Shown here in pieces: positions 26,932-36,500 of a DNA stretch of 64,000 nt (the first letter of the stretch is position 1; every line of letters starts with the position of its first letter). The notes beneath the pieces were generated by a model. It searched no databases. It was not told where the DNA came from and saw only the letters and a list, made by a program, of their open reading frames with translations. This DNA comes from Oscillospiraceae bacterium (lineage in GTDB: Bacteria; Bacillota; Clostridia; Oscillospirales; Oscillospiraceae), in contig WRNV01000001.1 of NCBI GenBank assembly GCA_009776445.1, forward strand, positions 20,967 through 84,966, in the 5' to 3' direction. The translations under genes and the position numbers were made by a program.

Positions 26932-27471
26932 TTATTTGAAATATTCAAAGAGCGACGATATGAACGGGCCAAACCCGTCGAAAAAGCCGCTGTTGCTTTC
27001 ACCAATGACTTCTACTTTGTCGATTGGCGTGCTTTTAACGATAGCTATCTGGTCGGTTTCCGGCTTTGACATACCCAATACGTCTTGCGCGTATATTTCG
27101 ATTTCTTTCATATCTATGACGTTTTCATATGTGATTTCAAGCCGCCTCTGCTGTTCCGTCAGCTCTTGAAGCCGGGTGTTGAGCCTGACTGTTTCGGCTG
27201 CCGCCTCGTTGTAGTTGATTTGCGCCAATACCACGAAAACCATAAGAACGGCGGCAAACAGGGAACCAAATATCGCAAAAAGCGATATGCCCGGCACGTT
27301 TTTTGCGGCTGTTGCAGCTCTTTCCCTTTGCCTCTGAATCGTACGTTCACGCGGTATCGGTATTTCCACCACGTCGTCATCAGACGTATCAGGGTACTCC
27401 AAGGCTGGAACTGCCGAGCCTAAAATATATTTGCTTCTGTAATCCAATGCTCTTGCCGCTTCTGCCGCCAT
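26932..27471 (-). CDS. ftsL: FtsL-like division protein
   Basis: 179 residues, longer than the usual 100-120 because of a 60-residue cytoplasmic start with EIPIPRERTIQRQRER. One membrane helix (about 65-87, ISLFAIFGSLFAAVLMVFVV) leads to a coiled coil (NEAAAETVRLNTRLQELTEQ). The sequence of FtsL is poorly conserved, and assignment rests on this layout and its place between rsmH and the pbp gene. Confidence 0.8.
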   Translation of the reverse strand: MAAEAARALDYRSKYILGSAVPALEYPDTSDDDVVEIPIPRERTIQRQRERAATAAKNVPGISLFAIFGSLFAAVLMVFVVLAQINYNEAAAETVRLNTRLQELTEQQRRLEITYENVIDMKEIEIYAQDVLGMSKPETDQIAIVKSTPIDKVEVIGESNSGFFDGFGPFISSLFEYFK

Positions 27472-27504
27472 AATGCGCGCCTACTTTCTAACAGGTTATT
27501 CTCA

Positions 27505-28431
27505 TTAGACTCGTTGCGCTATCCGTAGCTTTGCGCTCCTAGCCCTGGGGTTGAGTTCCGTCTCTGTTTTCTTTGGAACGATGGGCTTTTTTGTTATCAA
27601 CTTTAGCGTTGGGACGAAGCCGCAGACGCATATTGGGAAATCTTTTGGGCAAACGCACCCTTTTTCGCGGGAGGCTAGCGAGTTTTTAATAATCCTGTCC
27701 TCAAGCGAATGGAAACTGATCACGCATATCCGCCCACCTGTTTTAAGTCTGTCCGGCACTGTTTTAAGCATTTGTGAAATGTTGCCGAGTTCGTCGTTTA
27801 TTGCGATTCTTAGCGCCTGATAGCAGCGTTTTGAAGGGTGTTGCGCTTCCCTTCTCGCGGCTGCCGGGATCGCTGAGAGGATGACGTTGTTGAGCTGAAA
27901 TGTCGTATCGATTGGTGCGGTGGAGCGTTTGCGCGTGATGGCCCTTGCTATCGGGCCGGCGTATCTTTCCTCGCCAAATTCATAAAACACTTTGCGGAGT
28001 TTCTCCTCCGTCCAAGTATTAATCGCGTCTCGCGCTGTCAGGTTTTCCCTTCTATCCATCCGCATATCCAGCGGCGCGTCATGCATATATGAAAACCCAC
28101 GACTGCTGTCGTCTAGCTGGGGCGACGATGCCCCAAGGTCGAAAACCATCCCGTCTACTAGCTTGATGCCGTTTTTATCCAGTATCTCCGGTATATCGGC
28201 GAAGTTCCCATGTACCAGCGTAATTTGATCTTTATACTCCAGAAGCCTTGCGCCCGCTTCGTTGATCGAGTCAGCGTCACGGTCGATCGCGACGAGTTTC
28301 CCGCTATGGAGTCTCTTCGCTATTTCGAGGGCATGTCCCCCGCGCCCAAGCGTCCCATCGACATATATTCCGCCGGGAACGATCTTCAAGCCATCGATGC
28401 ATTCGCTCAGCAACACTGGCGTGTGTTCCAT
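27505..28431 (-). CDS. rsmH: 16S rRNA m4C1402 methyltransferase RsmH
   Basis: 308 residues. It opens HTPVLLSECIDGL and has the SAM-binding GTLGRGGHA and the block VFDLGASSPQLDDSSRGFSY, diagnostic of RsmH (MraW). It N4-methylates C1402 in the decoding centre. It overlaps mraZ by one base and is part of the mraZ-led transcript. Confidence 0.97.
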   Translation of the reverse strand: MEHTPVLLSECIDGLKIVPGGIYVDGTLGRGGHALEIAKRLHSGKLVAIDRDADSINEAGARLLEYKDQITLVHGNFADIPEILDKNGIKLVDGMVFDLGASSPQLDDSSRGFSYMHDAPLDMRMDRRENLTARDAINTWTEEKLRKVFYEFGEERYAGPIARAITRKRSTAPIDTTFQLNNVILSAIPAAARREAQHPSKRCYQALRIAINDELGNISQMLKTVPDRLKTGGRICVISFHSLEDRIIKNSLASREKGCVCPKDFPICVCGFVPTLKLITKKPIVPKKTETELNPRARSAKLRIAQRV

Positions 28432-28847
28432 CAGAACTCGTACTTTTCAATTACGTTTCTGAGATTGTCGCGATCCCGTTCTCTGTCTTCAATGCTCTTG
28501 TAAATCTCAGAATCCCAGATTTGTACATACAGTCCTGTTCCGATAATGGTGACGTTTTTCTTAAGCCCGGCGAAGTCGCGAAGGTCTTTGGTCAGCGGTA
28601 CGCGTCCCTGGCCGTCAAGTTCGACTTCGGACGCGTTTGAGAAAAGTTGGCGCAACTCCATTTGCGCTGACTGTGGCATAGTCTCAAGTTTTTCTTCCGC
28701 CTTACGCCAGCGTTCGGCTGTGTATATCGTGAGACATTCTTCAAATGATATAGTAACGTAAAATGTGTTCCCTAGCTTTTCGCGTAAACGGGCAGGGATG
28801 AACAGACGCCCTTTGGCATCTATCGAATGTTGGAATTTTCCATACAT
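28431..28847 (-). CDS. mraZ: Transcriptional regulator MraZ
   Basis: 138 residues with two SpoVT-AbrB-like halves: FQHSIDAKGRLFIPARLREKL and the second VELDGQGRVPLTKDLRDFA. The DxKGRxxxP/DxQGRxxLP pair is the MraZ signature. It binds repeats upstream of its own gene and represses or tunes the dcw cluster; such repeats are visible at 28885-28908. GGGGAAG precedes the start. Confidence 0.96.
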   Translation of the reverse strand: MYGKFQHSIDAKGRLFIPARLREKLGNTFYVTISFEECLTIYTAERWRKAEEKLETMPQSAQMELRQLFSNASEVELDGQGRVPLTKDLRDFAGLKKNVTIIGTGLYVQIWDSEIYKSIEDRERDRDNLRNVIEKYEF

Positions 28848-28884
28848 TTGCTTCCCCGCCTATCCAGATCGTGGGACAATTAAA

Positions 28885-28908
28885 CACTTTACCCCACTAT
28901 CCCCCACT
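28885..28908 (-). promoter_or_regulatory. mraZ: MraZ-binding boxes
   Basis: On the minus strand, AGTGGGGGAT, AGTGGGGTAA and the degenerate AGTGTTTAAT follow one another at a 10-bp period, between the promoter and mraZ. This spacing on one face of the helix is that of known MraZ boxes. Confidence 0.85.
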
Positions 28909-28920
28909 TCAATGTCTTTG

Positions 28921-28949
28921 ATTATAATCGCGTCCCAGGCGGGTGTCAA
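28921..28949 (-). promoter_or_regulatory. Consensus promoter of the dcw cluster
   Basis: On the minus strand TTGACA (28944-28949), a 17-base spacer and TATAAT (28921-28926): a full match to the sigma-A consensus. It reads into the MraZ boxes and mraZ. Confidence 0.92.
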
Positions 28950-29078
28950 TAAGAATTACGAAAAAAATCAAATATTTTTCATAAATTTTCATAAATCGAG
29001 GGGTTTTTTATCAGACGGGCAGGCACAAATTTTTGGGTACAATATGTTGTGCTCCCAATGATTTCTGCACACAAGAAT

Positions 29079-29100
29079 GGGCAGACCTGCGTGTCTGCCC
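29079..29100. repeat. Short GGGCAGAC palindrome
   Basis: GGGCAGAC-N6-GTCTGCCC forms a perfect 8-bp stem. Similar GGGCRG-type hairpins occur at 41473-41493 and 53328-53363, so this may be a scattered small palindrome. Otherwise 28950-29150 holds nothing that I can support. Confidence 0.5.
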
Positions 29101-29153
29101 CTGTGTGTGTCTGCCCTGTATGTTACAGCCTTTCCTCGCTGCAAGAATTGATA

Positions 29154-29194
29154 TTGACGTAGGTGTACAATTGGTGTATAATCGGTGTATAAAA
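29154..29194 (+). promoter_or_regulatory. Promoter and repeat operator of the toxin-antitoxin operon
   Basis: TTGACG (29154-29159), 17 bases, TATAAT (29177-29182). Three tandem 11-bp units GGTGTAYAATY (29162-29172, 29173-29183, 29184-29194) cover the spacer, -10 and start region, the layout expected for self-repression by the antitoxin complex. Confidence 0.8.
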
Positions 29195-29213
29195 TATGAA
29201 AAGAGTGACAGAC

Positions 29214-29453
29214 ATGGAGCAAAAAGTTAGACTTAATATTAATCTTGATTCTGGACTTAAAAATGAAACAGCAAAAATGCTTGATAGTTTAGGATTGGAT
29301 TTCACAACAGCAATAAACGTGTATTTTAAACAAATTGTTAAAAAGAGGAAAATTCCATTTGAAATTTCAGATACCAGTTATCTATCCATTGAAGAAGTTG
29401 CTGGTACAAACTGGCGTGACAATCTGGGCGAAGTTGAGGATGAATGGGAATAA
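29214..29453 (+). CDS. RelB/DinJ-family antitoxin
   Basis: 79 residues from the ATG at 29214. An in-frame ATG at 29196 lies only about 7 nt after the predicted transcript start, so the later one is preferred. VRLNINLDSGLKNETAKMLDSLGLDFTTAINVYFKQIV is the ribbon-helix-helix DNA-binding and dimer half of RelB/DinJ. The acidic C-terminus (EEVAGTNWRDNLGEVEDEWE) would wrap the toxin. It overlaps the toxin start by one base (TAATG). AT-rich, mobile-type module. Confidence 0.85.
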   Translation: MEQKVRLNINLDSGLKNETAKMLDSLGLDFTTAINVYFKQIVKKRKIPFEISDTSYLSIEEVAGTNWRDNLGEVEDEWE

Positions 29454-29749
29454 TGTATAAGCCTGTTTTTACTGTGTATTCACAATTAGATTTTAACGAT
29501 TTAGATGGCAACCAAAAAATACAGATTCTAAAATCATTAACTAAAATCGAAAAAAGCGGTATGAATACGGGACAACCCTTGTCTGGTAATCTTTGGGATT
29601 GTCGCAAACTGAAACACAAAAGGTTAGGTTTAAGAGTAGTATTCAGGCAGTCCGAAATTGGAATTGAAATTATCGAAATCGTAACCGTTGGAAAACGTGA
29701 AGATGATGAAGTATACAAAATCGCTGCTAAAAGGCTTGGCAGGATTTAG
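29453..29749 (+). CDS. RelE/ParE-superfamily toxin (YafQ-like)
   Basis: 98 residues from the ATG in TAATG; an alternative ATG lies at 29444. The fold pattern is that of RelE-type toxins: early helix pair (FNDLDGNQKIQILKSLTKIE), then GNLWDCRKLKHKRLGLRVVFRQ and EIIEIVTVGKREDDEVYKIAAKRL. KLKHKRLGLRVVF corresponds to the K-L-x-G-x-x-x-R-I/V strand. Such toxins cut mRNA on the ribosome; whether this one is active is not known. It pairs with the RelB-like gene just upstream. Confidence 0.82.
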   Translation: MYKPVFTVYSQLDFNDLDGNQKIQILKSLTKIEKSGMNTGQPLSGNLWDCRKLKHKRLGLRVVFRQSEIGIEIIEIVTVGKREDDEVYKIAAKRLGRI

Positions 29750-29840
29750 CATTTTGTACGTCATGCAAAATGCAAAATAAAGTGATGCTGTGAAGGTGTT
29801 GCATCTAGTAGGTTCAGGCTATAGTTCACATGGTCCCCCC

Positions 29841-29870
29841 CGTCATTGCGAGCCGCTGCGAAGCAACCCA
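29841..29870 (+). repeat. Copy of a widespread CGTCATTGCGAG...GAAGCAA repeat
   Basis: CGTCATTGCGAGCCGCTGCG and AAGCAACCC match a dispersed palindromic repeat met in many unrelated bacterial genomes. It lies in the gene-free stretch 29750-30135. Confidence 0.4.
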
Positions 29871-29992
29871 GTCCCCTTTACGCCCATTCCCAAATGCCCA
29901 TTGAACAGCAACCACGGGTATAAAGAATTCGTAAAGATTTTATAAATAGAAAAATGCCATACCCGATAACTTTTTTTGCCTGATAACTTTTT

Positions 29993-30020
29993 TTGACTTT
30001 TCGCTGAGTTGGGGTATAAT
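29993..30020 (+). promoter_or_regulatory. Promoter of a structured leader and mini-ORF
   Basis: TTGACT (29993-29998), 16 bases, TATAAT (30015-30020). It reads into the three-hairpin leader at 30027. Confidence 0.7.
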
Positions 30021-30026
30021 AAAATT

Positions 30027-30135
30027 GTAGCAAGTGCTACGGAGATAATTCTGGTGCTTCGCCACCGTAAGCGCGACTTGTAATGCGAGGGGCGGTTGCA
30101 TAACCGCTCCTCATTGTGGGTTTTGGGGGATAATT
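30027..30135 (+). ncRNA. Structured leader RNA with three hairpins
   Basis: Downstream of the promoter come GTAGC-aagt-GCTAC, then TGGTG-cttcg-CCACC, then GGCGGTT-gca-TAACCGCTCC. The RNA ends at GGGGGA before a 27-codon frame. I compared it by eye with common riboswitch classes and found no match. It may be the 5' part of a lost gene. Confidence 0.45.
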
Positions 30136-30219
30136 ATGGACAAGTTATTAGATTTTTATGTCACGGCTAAGGTCATAGGAGTTCGGTCTTATCCGGAGAC
30201 AGATAAAAAGAGCGGGTGA
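30136..30219 (+). CDS. 27-residue mini-ORF after the structured leader
   Basis: It starts MDKLLDFYVTAKVIGVRSY and stops after 27 codons, with GGGGGA six nt before the ATG. The first residues recall the start of HD-domain 5'-nucleotidase-like proteins (LLxFYxTAxxLK), so it may be the stub of a truncated gene; it may equally be a leader peptide. Low certainty. Confidence 0.35.
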   Translation: MDKLLDFYVTAKVIGVRSYPETDKKSG

Positions 30220-30264
30220 ATAAAAGCGGAAGGCTTTAACACTTTAAAGAGCAATTGTGCCAAA

Positions 30265-30372
30265 ATGGCACAATACAAAAACGCAACCAACGGCGGCGCG
30301 TCTTGTCGCACACTTCCTTGTGTACTATTTACAGTACCGTTTACTCCTTGCAGAATGTTGAAAAACACTTGA
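30265..30372 (+). CDS. 35-residue Cys-containing small ORF, uncertain
   Basis: Reads MAQYKNATNGGASCRTLPC and ends RMLKNT. No strong ribosome site. An opposite-strand frame (30189-30431) is also open, so either, or neither, may be real. The surrounding 30220-30500 looks like degraded accessory DNA. Confidence 0.2.
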   Translation: MAQYKNATNGGASCRTLPCVLFTVPFTPCRMLKNT

Positions 30373-30501
30373 TATATACTCGCCACTCGAATAGAATTGT
30401 ACATATATTCGATGATTGAAGGACGCAGCAATTACCAATGTGAAATTGTAAAACACGTACGCAGTGGGGACGCGATGCTGGTACTACAGCAAATATATTG
30501 A

Positions 30502-30531
30502 GGCTGTCGCGCATTGCATAGCGCGACAGCC
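30502..30531 (-). terminator. Terminator of the 2308-residue surface protein gene
   Basis: GGCTGTCGCGC and GCGCGACAGCC form an 11-bp perfect stem with an 8-nt loop, 32 nt after the stop on the minus strand, followed by an AT-rich tract. Confidence 0.7.
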
Positions 30532-30562
30532 CCCGAAGACTTTTCTCCGTCTATAATAACTG

Positions 30563-33500
30563 TTAAACTATCCTCAATGTGATGCTGTCTAATAGCTTAT
30601 TCTCGGAGCTATAGAGTAACAATGTCAATTGCCCTGCATACTTGTTTTTATTGACGCTGACTAGCCCATAAGCATTGACCGTGGCCAGCTGCGAATTCGC
30701 AATAACCCATTTGATGCCACTCATGATCAATGCCCCGTCCAGAGTTGCGTAGAATTGCGCTTCACTACCTATGGGCAGTGTTATATTGGCTGGAGCGGGT
30801 TGGAAGTTCGAATAGTAAATCTTATACCCTTTCGGCACCGCTACGACCCAATTTGCGTATACTTGTACTATCATGGTTTCATCATTGTAGTTCGGCATTA
30901 TGAAGCTGGTATCGGCATTGTTGGCGTTCTCAAAAGTCACGCCGGGGCTTTCCGTCGTCCAGTTTTCAAACTGCATGCCTGTCGGCGGTGTTCCTGCGCT
31001 AATATTGACCGTCGCGCCCGACTCGTAGTCGCCGCTGCCCGTCGCGCCGTCGCCATCGCTAATGACTGTAACGGTATAAGTCGGCGTGGGTGGCACAGGA
31101 TTCACTGTGATTTCAAAATCCTGTGTGTAATCAGTTTCGTCTGACAAACCGTTTGCAATTGTTGCCGTTACGGTGACGATTCCCTCAGATGTGGCGAATA
31201 GTGTATCGTCAGTTATTGTCGCGCCAGTTGTTCCGGCGTTTTGTATACTCCATATAATATCTTTGTTTGTTGCGTCGGATGGTTCGACTATACCGGTTAA
31301 GATAAGCGGTGTTCCAACGGTTGTCGAAGTAGGTAAGCCTGAAATAACCGTCACTGGTATGAAAGGCGGCTCTGGTATACTATTCACCTGGATCTTTAAG
31401 TTTCGCACTGAGTTACTATTTTCATAAGGAGCGCCGCCCGGGTAGGTAGTGCCGTTGCCATTCAAGTCGCTGATAGAATCCCCGAACCAGTACGTGTATG
31501 CAAAGCCAGCAAGCAAATTAATGTTGAAACTGCCAACGGCGCCTTGGATGCCGTTGCTGCCAGCAGCGCCAGGGGCACCATCCCTAATTCCTTGGGATGC
31601 TATACCACCGCTGCCGCCAGTTCCGCCATTACCACTAGTACCGCCGCCAATAGCCGCGCCAGAAGAGCTACTGGCGGTCAGCGTTCCGGAAATGACTGCA
31701 ATGCTACCACCGCTGCCGCTATTACCGCCGTTGCCACCGTTGCCACCATGGCCGCCGTAGTCGCGGTAAAGTAAACGGGAGTTGCTGTCGCCGCCCCTTC
31801 CACCAATTCCGCCATTGCCTCCAGCGCCACCACCAATGGCTGCGCCATGAGTACTGTTGGCGGTCAGCGTTCCGGATAATATTGTAAAGTTACCTCCGAC
31901 ACCGCCATTACCGCCGTTGCCACCTCTCCCACCATTGCCACCGTAGATGTTGTTAAATATACTGCCGTTGCCGTCACCGCCCCTTCCACCAGCGCCGCCG
32001 TTACCACCAGCTCCTCCGCCAATACCCGCGCCGTCTCTGCTTGTAGCCAAGATTGTACCGTCTCTTACAACGACAGTTCCGCCATTATTGCCATTGCTGC
32101 CGTCATCTCCAGGACTTCCATTTTCTCCCCTTTGTCCATTTTCACCATCAACTCCAGCTACTCCATGTGACCCGGCACTGCCGCCGATCGCCGCTCCTCT
32201 ATTGGCAGTGACGTTCAGACTTCCCGAGCCATCAAAGCTCAAGGTTGCTGCGGTGGTCTGTATCCCCGCATAGTTTTCGCTGGTTGCGGTCACAGTGTTC
32301 GTTCCATCAAGCATCAATACTGCGTATGCCCCAGCATTCAGTGTAATGGGTGAGGATTCTGCGTAACTCATATTTATGTCCTGCAGAGTGACAATCCGTG
32401 GACTCGCAGCTGTACCACCGCTTATGACGATGCGTCTGTTCATGACTTGATTTGTCCCCGTCATCATGACAGTAACGTCGCCTGTGATTGTGTACGTGCC
32501 GCCGTTGTACGACCAGCCAATTCCGCTGCTAGGTGGGGAAGCATTTGATAAGTCGATGGTTGGTTCACTAACTTCTGGTTCCACATATACCGCGTTTACT
32601 ATTCTATCGTATGTTATATTCGTAAAGTCAGATATGTCCCATTGACCGTTCATACCCGGTTTTTTGGGTACCGGCGGTATTTCGGCTAAGCTTTCGCCGT
32701 GTCTTACAAGGATGATAATATCGTCGAAGCCTTCAGATTTGAATGTAATTTTGTGAAGATAGTCCGGAGCCAAATTCCATTTTGCGTGTAACACAGTATC
32801 GTTTGTGATCCGGTCTGAGGCAAAATTCCATTCCTGCCCTTCGGTACACGCTGGGTCTTTATACCACCCGTCAAATACGAGGCCTTCGAAACTTGGCACG
32901 GCTGGCGCTGAAATGGCGGCGCCATACTTAATGTTATGTAGTGAGTCAATAATCGAGCCACCATACGTATAGAAGCTAACCGAATATGTCAGTTCGCTGC
33001 GGCTGAGTTCATTGCCAGCTTCGTCATAAGCCACGATGTAGTCAATGTTGCCCTCTTTTATGCTTTCGATACTTATTGATTTGCTGTTTGTAAGGACAAG
33101 TAAATCAAAAACATTATCATCGCGCATCGCCTCAACAGTCATTGTCCCAAGTGGCTGTGAAGATGAAATCGTGATGGAATCCGGCGAAAGCGTCAGTTTC
33201 AGGTCTGCGGCGTTGGCTGTGACCCCTGTGGTTTCCCATGGGAAGTTTACGTCGTTTATTGTACTTTGAATGCTAATTCCAGAGATACTATCGGGACTGT
33301 CTACTTTAGCCATAACCTCGACTTCCCCTGTGCTGTTGAATTTCAATTGATTGTTACTTTGTGATGTTACTTGAGCAAAACAGACATCTCCAAAAGTAAC
33401 AGCAGTAGTGTAATTATCATATATTGCGTGGGAAGGCGTGACTATATATTGTTTGTTTTCGTCGAAATAATAATTACTAAACGTTCCATCTTCATCAGTA

Positions 33501-36500
33501 TCGGTATAAATTAACGGCAGTGAACCTTCATATATATCGTCATCAATACACGACTGCTTTCCATCGTCGCCAAATATTTCGAACTGTGTGTAATTCGTGG
33601 TAATCATATCGAAAACAGTCTCATCATCAGTCTCATCATCAGGATCGTTGGACACTGCGAAAGCGCTAAGCGCGGAACTATATGGTTGAATTGGCGCGCT
33701 TCCCCTGTTTTTTAATTCCGATTCTAAATTCTTGGTGTAGTACACTGAACGATTTACCGAAGTCAAGATTCTTAGCGTATAATCCTTTACGTTTATACCA
33801 TTCCATGAACTACCGCTACGGTAATACGTTGCGTTGCTATAATCACTCTTTACTAAAAAATATGCCTCCTCTAGTGTTGATGCGTTTGGATCAAAAAGAT
33901 GCACCTTGTAGTAGTCGCCATACTCAGTAACCTTCCATCCCATTACCGCGTGGGCGCCAATATCAAATCCGCTGGGGCGTGTACCGAAAACTATCAGGAC
34001 AAAGTCCCCTGTACTTTCAGCCTCTTTGGCAAGCTCCACCATCCTTGACAGCGCCTTGTGACTATTGAATACGTTTGAGGATTTAAAATATGCCTTCCTA
34101 AAACTAGGTAAAGCCTGTGATAATTGATAGAAATTTACAAGTGATTCTATTCCCAAACTGTTTACTGGATAGCTTTTTATATCTTTTGTGTTTGTGGCAC
34201 CAGGGTAAAAGAAACCTGGCGTTAAGTATCGACCCGCAAATAACGCTTCGCAAATAGCCATTCCCGCACAGGATCCCCGCCACTTTCTGTTTCGGAAGAA
34301 TTTAACGACGCCTCTTTGTACACAATTCAGTCCATCAGTGAGGATGTCATAATATTGATCCGCAATCCGGTATTTATTGGTAGTAAAATACTCATCATGG
34401 TTTGTAAAGCAAAACAAATCATCCTCGGTTATATAATCCCTCCGCCAATTTGCGTAAATTGTCACGTTGTTTTCTATACTAGGTGAAAGATTGAAAACAT
34501 CGAACCATTCATATCCATAACACTGCTGATTTGCGTACCACCCAGCAAATTGATAACCGGTTCGCTTGGGAACCTCTTTGGGTTTAGTTGCCTTCGCGCC
34601 AATTAGTATATTTTGTGCTGACGGCGGGGTAACGTTAGGGAGGTGGGGGTAATTCAAATCAAAGGTGACAGTCCTATATATTTCCGACAACGGTTGCAAT
34701 TGAAGCGAAACCGGGATCGTCTTGTCCTGCATACCATCCGCCGAAATGGTTATTGTGAACGTAACACTTTTTGCGCTTGTCTGCGGACGCGCCATTAATG
34801 TCCACCGCGCTTGCCATTCGTTGGAGCTTGAGATGCTTGACGTTGCTAATGAGGTTGTGCCGTACGCAAGATATAATTCCGGGGGCAGCGATATCCGCGC
34901 TGTTACATTGTTGTAGGATTGGGCAACAATGTTTTTGACGAAAGCGGTTACTGAAAATGGGTTGTCGGCATAAACGCCGTTTTCTGTGGAAAACATGATT
35001 ACCGGGGAATTGATGCGTACCGACAGGGGCGGGTCTAAGTCGTTCGTCGAATAATCACTGATCCCATAGTAGGTAGCAACAGTTCTTGATTGGTTTGCGG
35101 CTACTGTCCGCGGGTTAAAGTACGCAGCTACTGCGCTGTCAGTTGTTAGGTAGCGTCCCTGGTTTACTGTGTAATTCCAGACGGATCGTTGGATATCAGG
35201 GCAGGAGACAAACTGAACCTTATCCGGCCTTTCCTCCCCCACTCTATAGAATAACCCAGACGCAATTGTACTTGGGGTGGACGGGTTATCGTAAGCCTGC
35301 CAATACTCTGGAACAGATGAGCCTGCGAGTTCAAGCTCCGTCGTAACAACGCCTATGCCCGAAACCGGAATAACGAAGGGCGCGCCGTTATTGTCGCCTA
35401 CTTGGGTATCAAGCATGATCCTGCCGCCAATTTGTTTTGGAGTATTTCCCTTATTTGTCATCGTGTATCGAATATTCATGATGTCCGCTCTGTTTGTATT
35501 TGGATTGTTTTCAAATGTCAGTATTTGTTTGACCTCAACATCTCCAATCATCCCTGTTGAGACGCATTGTGTGCCGTCGATGTTAAATGAACTGCTCGTA
35601 GCGTAAAAGTACGAATCCTTCCCATCGACCCTTACAAGGAATCCGGGAAACCATGGATTGGGGTGGCTGAACAAAAGTTTTTTGTTGTTATCAGTGGTTG
35701 TATTGGGGTTCCCTCCGGTAGTACCCATTGTGTATTTTCCGTCGTTTGCCACAAATGCTGTGATATACTCGTTAGACATAGTACCGCCGCCCAATGCGTT
35801 TTGAACCTTGAGTTTCTTTATATTGTTTGAATTTACGAATGATGAACCATTGGCATAGGATGTGCCATTTTCAGTGAATGAATTGGGTGCAGAATAATCA
35901 TAGCTGCTCCAGATAGTAGCTGGACCGGTACTGGTGTTGACGCTAAACGAGCCGACTGAACCAACACTGCCGTCTGAAGCAGTTCCGTTTCCGGTTGCGC
36001 CGGCAAGACCACCGGCACCCCCTCCACATGCCGCTGAATATGTGTTATTGGTATAAGCTTCAAATATGCCCGAGTTAATGACAGTTGTTCCTCCCGCGCC
36101 GCCATTACCACCTGCGGCTTTGTTTCCGCGTAGTTGGGGATAATCCATGTGCGCGCTTCCGCCGCCTCCGCCGATACCACCGTTGCCGCCACCTATTCCC
36201 GCTGCCCAACTGTTGCTCGCTCTAACCGCGCCTCCATTTAAGGTTAAGATTGCTCCGTTTCCGCCAGTGCCGCCGCCGCCGCCATTCCCGCCACGCACAT
36301 TTGAAGCAGAGCCACCGCCATAACCGCCATTGCCGCCTGCGCCGCCTCCGATGCCAGGACCATATATAAGGCCGCCGCCACCTGTTGCCGTGATGTTCCC
36401 TCCGTATATAACGAGTGAACCCCCATTTCCGCCGTTGCCACCGCTACCGCCGTTAGTACGACTTGGACTGTTGGAGCCGTTACCGCCATCGCCGCCTCGA

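Noticed and set aside
30189-30431. 80-codon minus-strand frame over the accessory remnants
   Set aside because: No ribosome site, no recognisable fold, and it overlaps an open + frame; composition looks like degraded mobile DNA.
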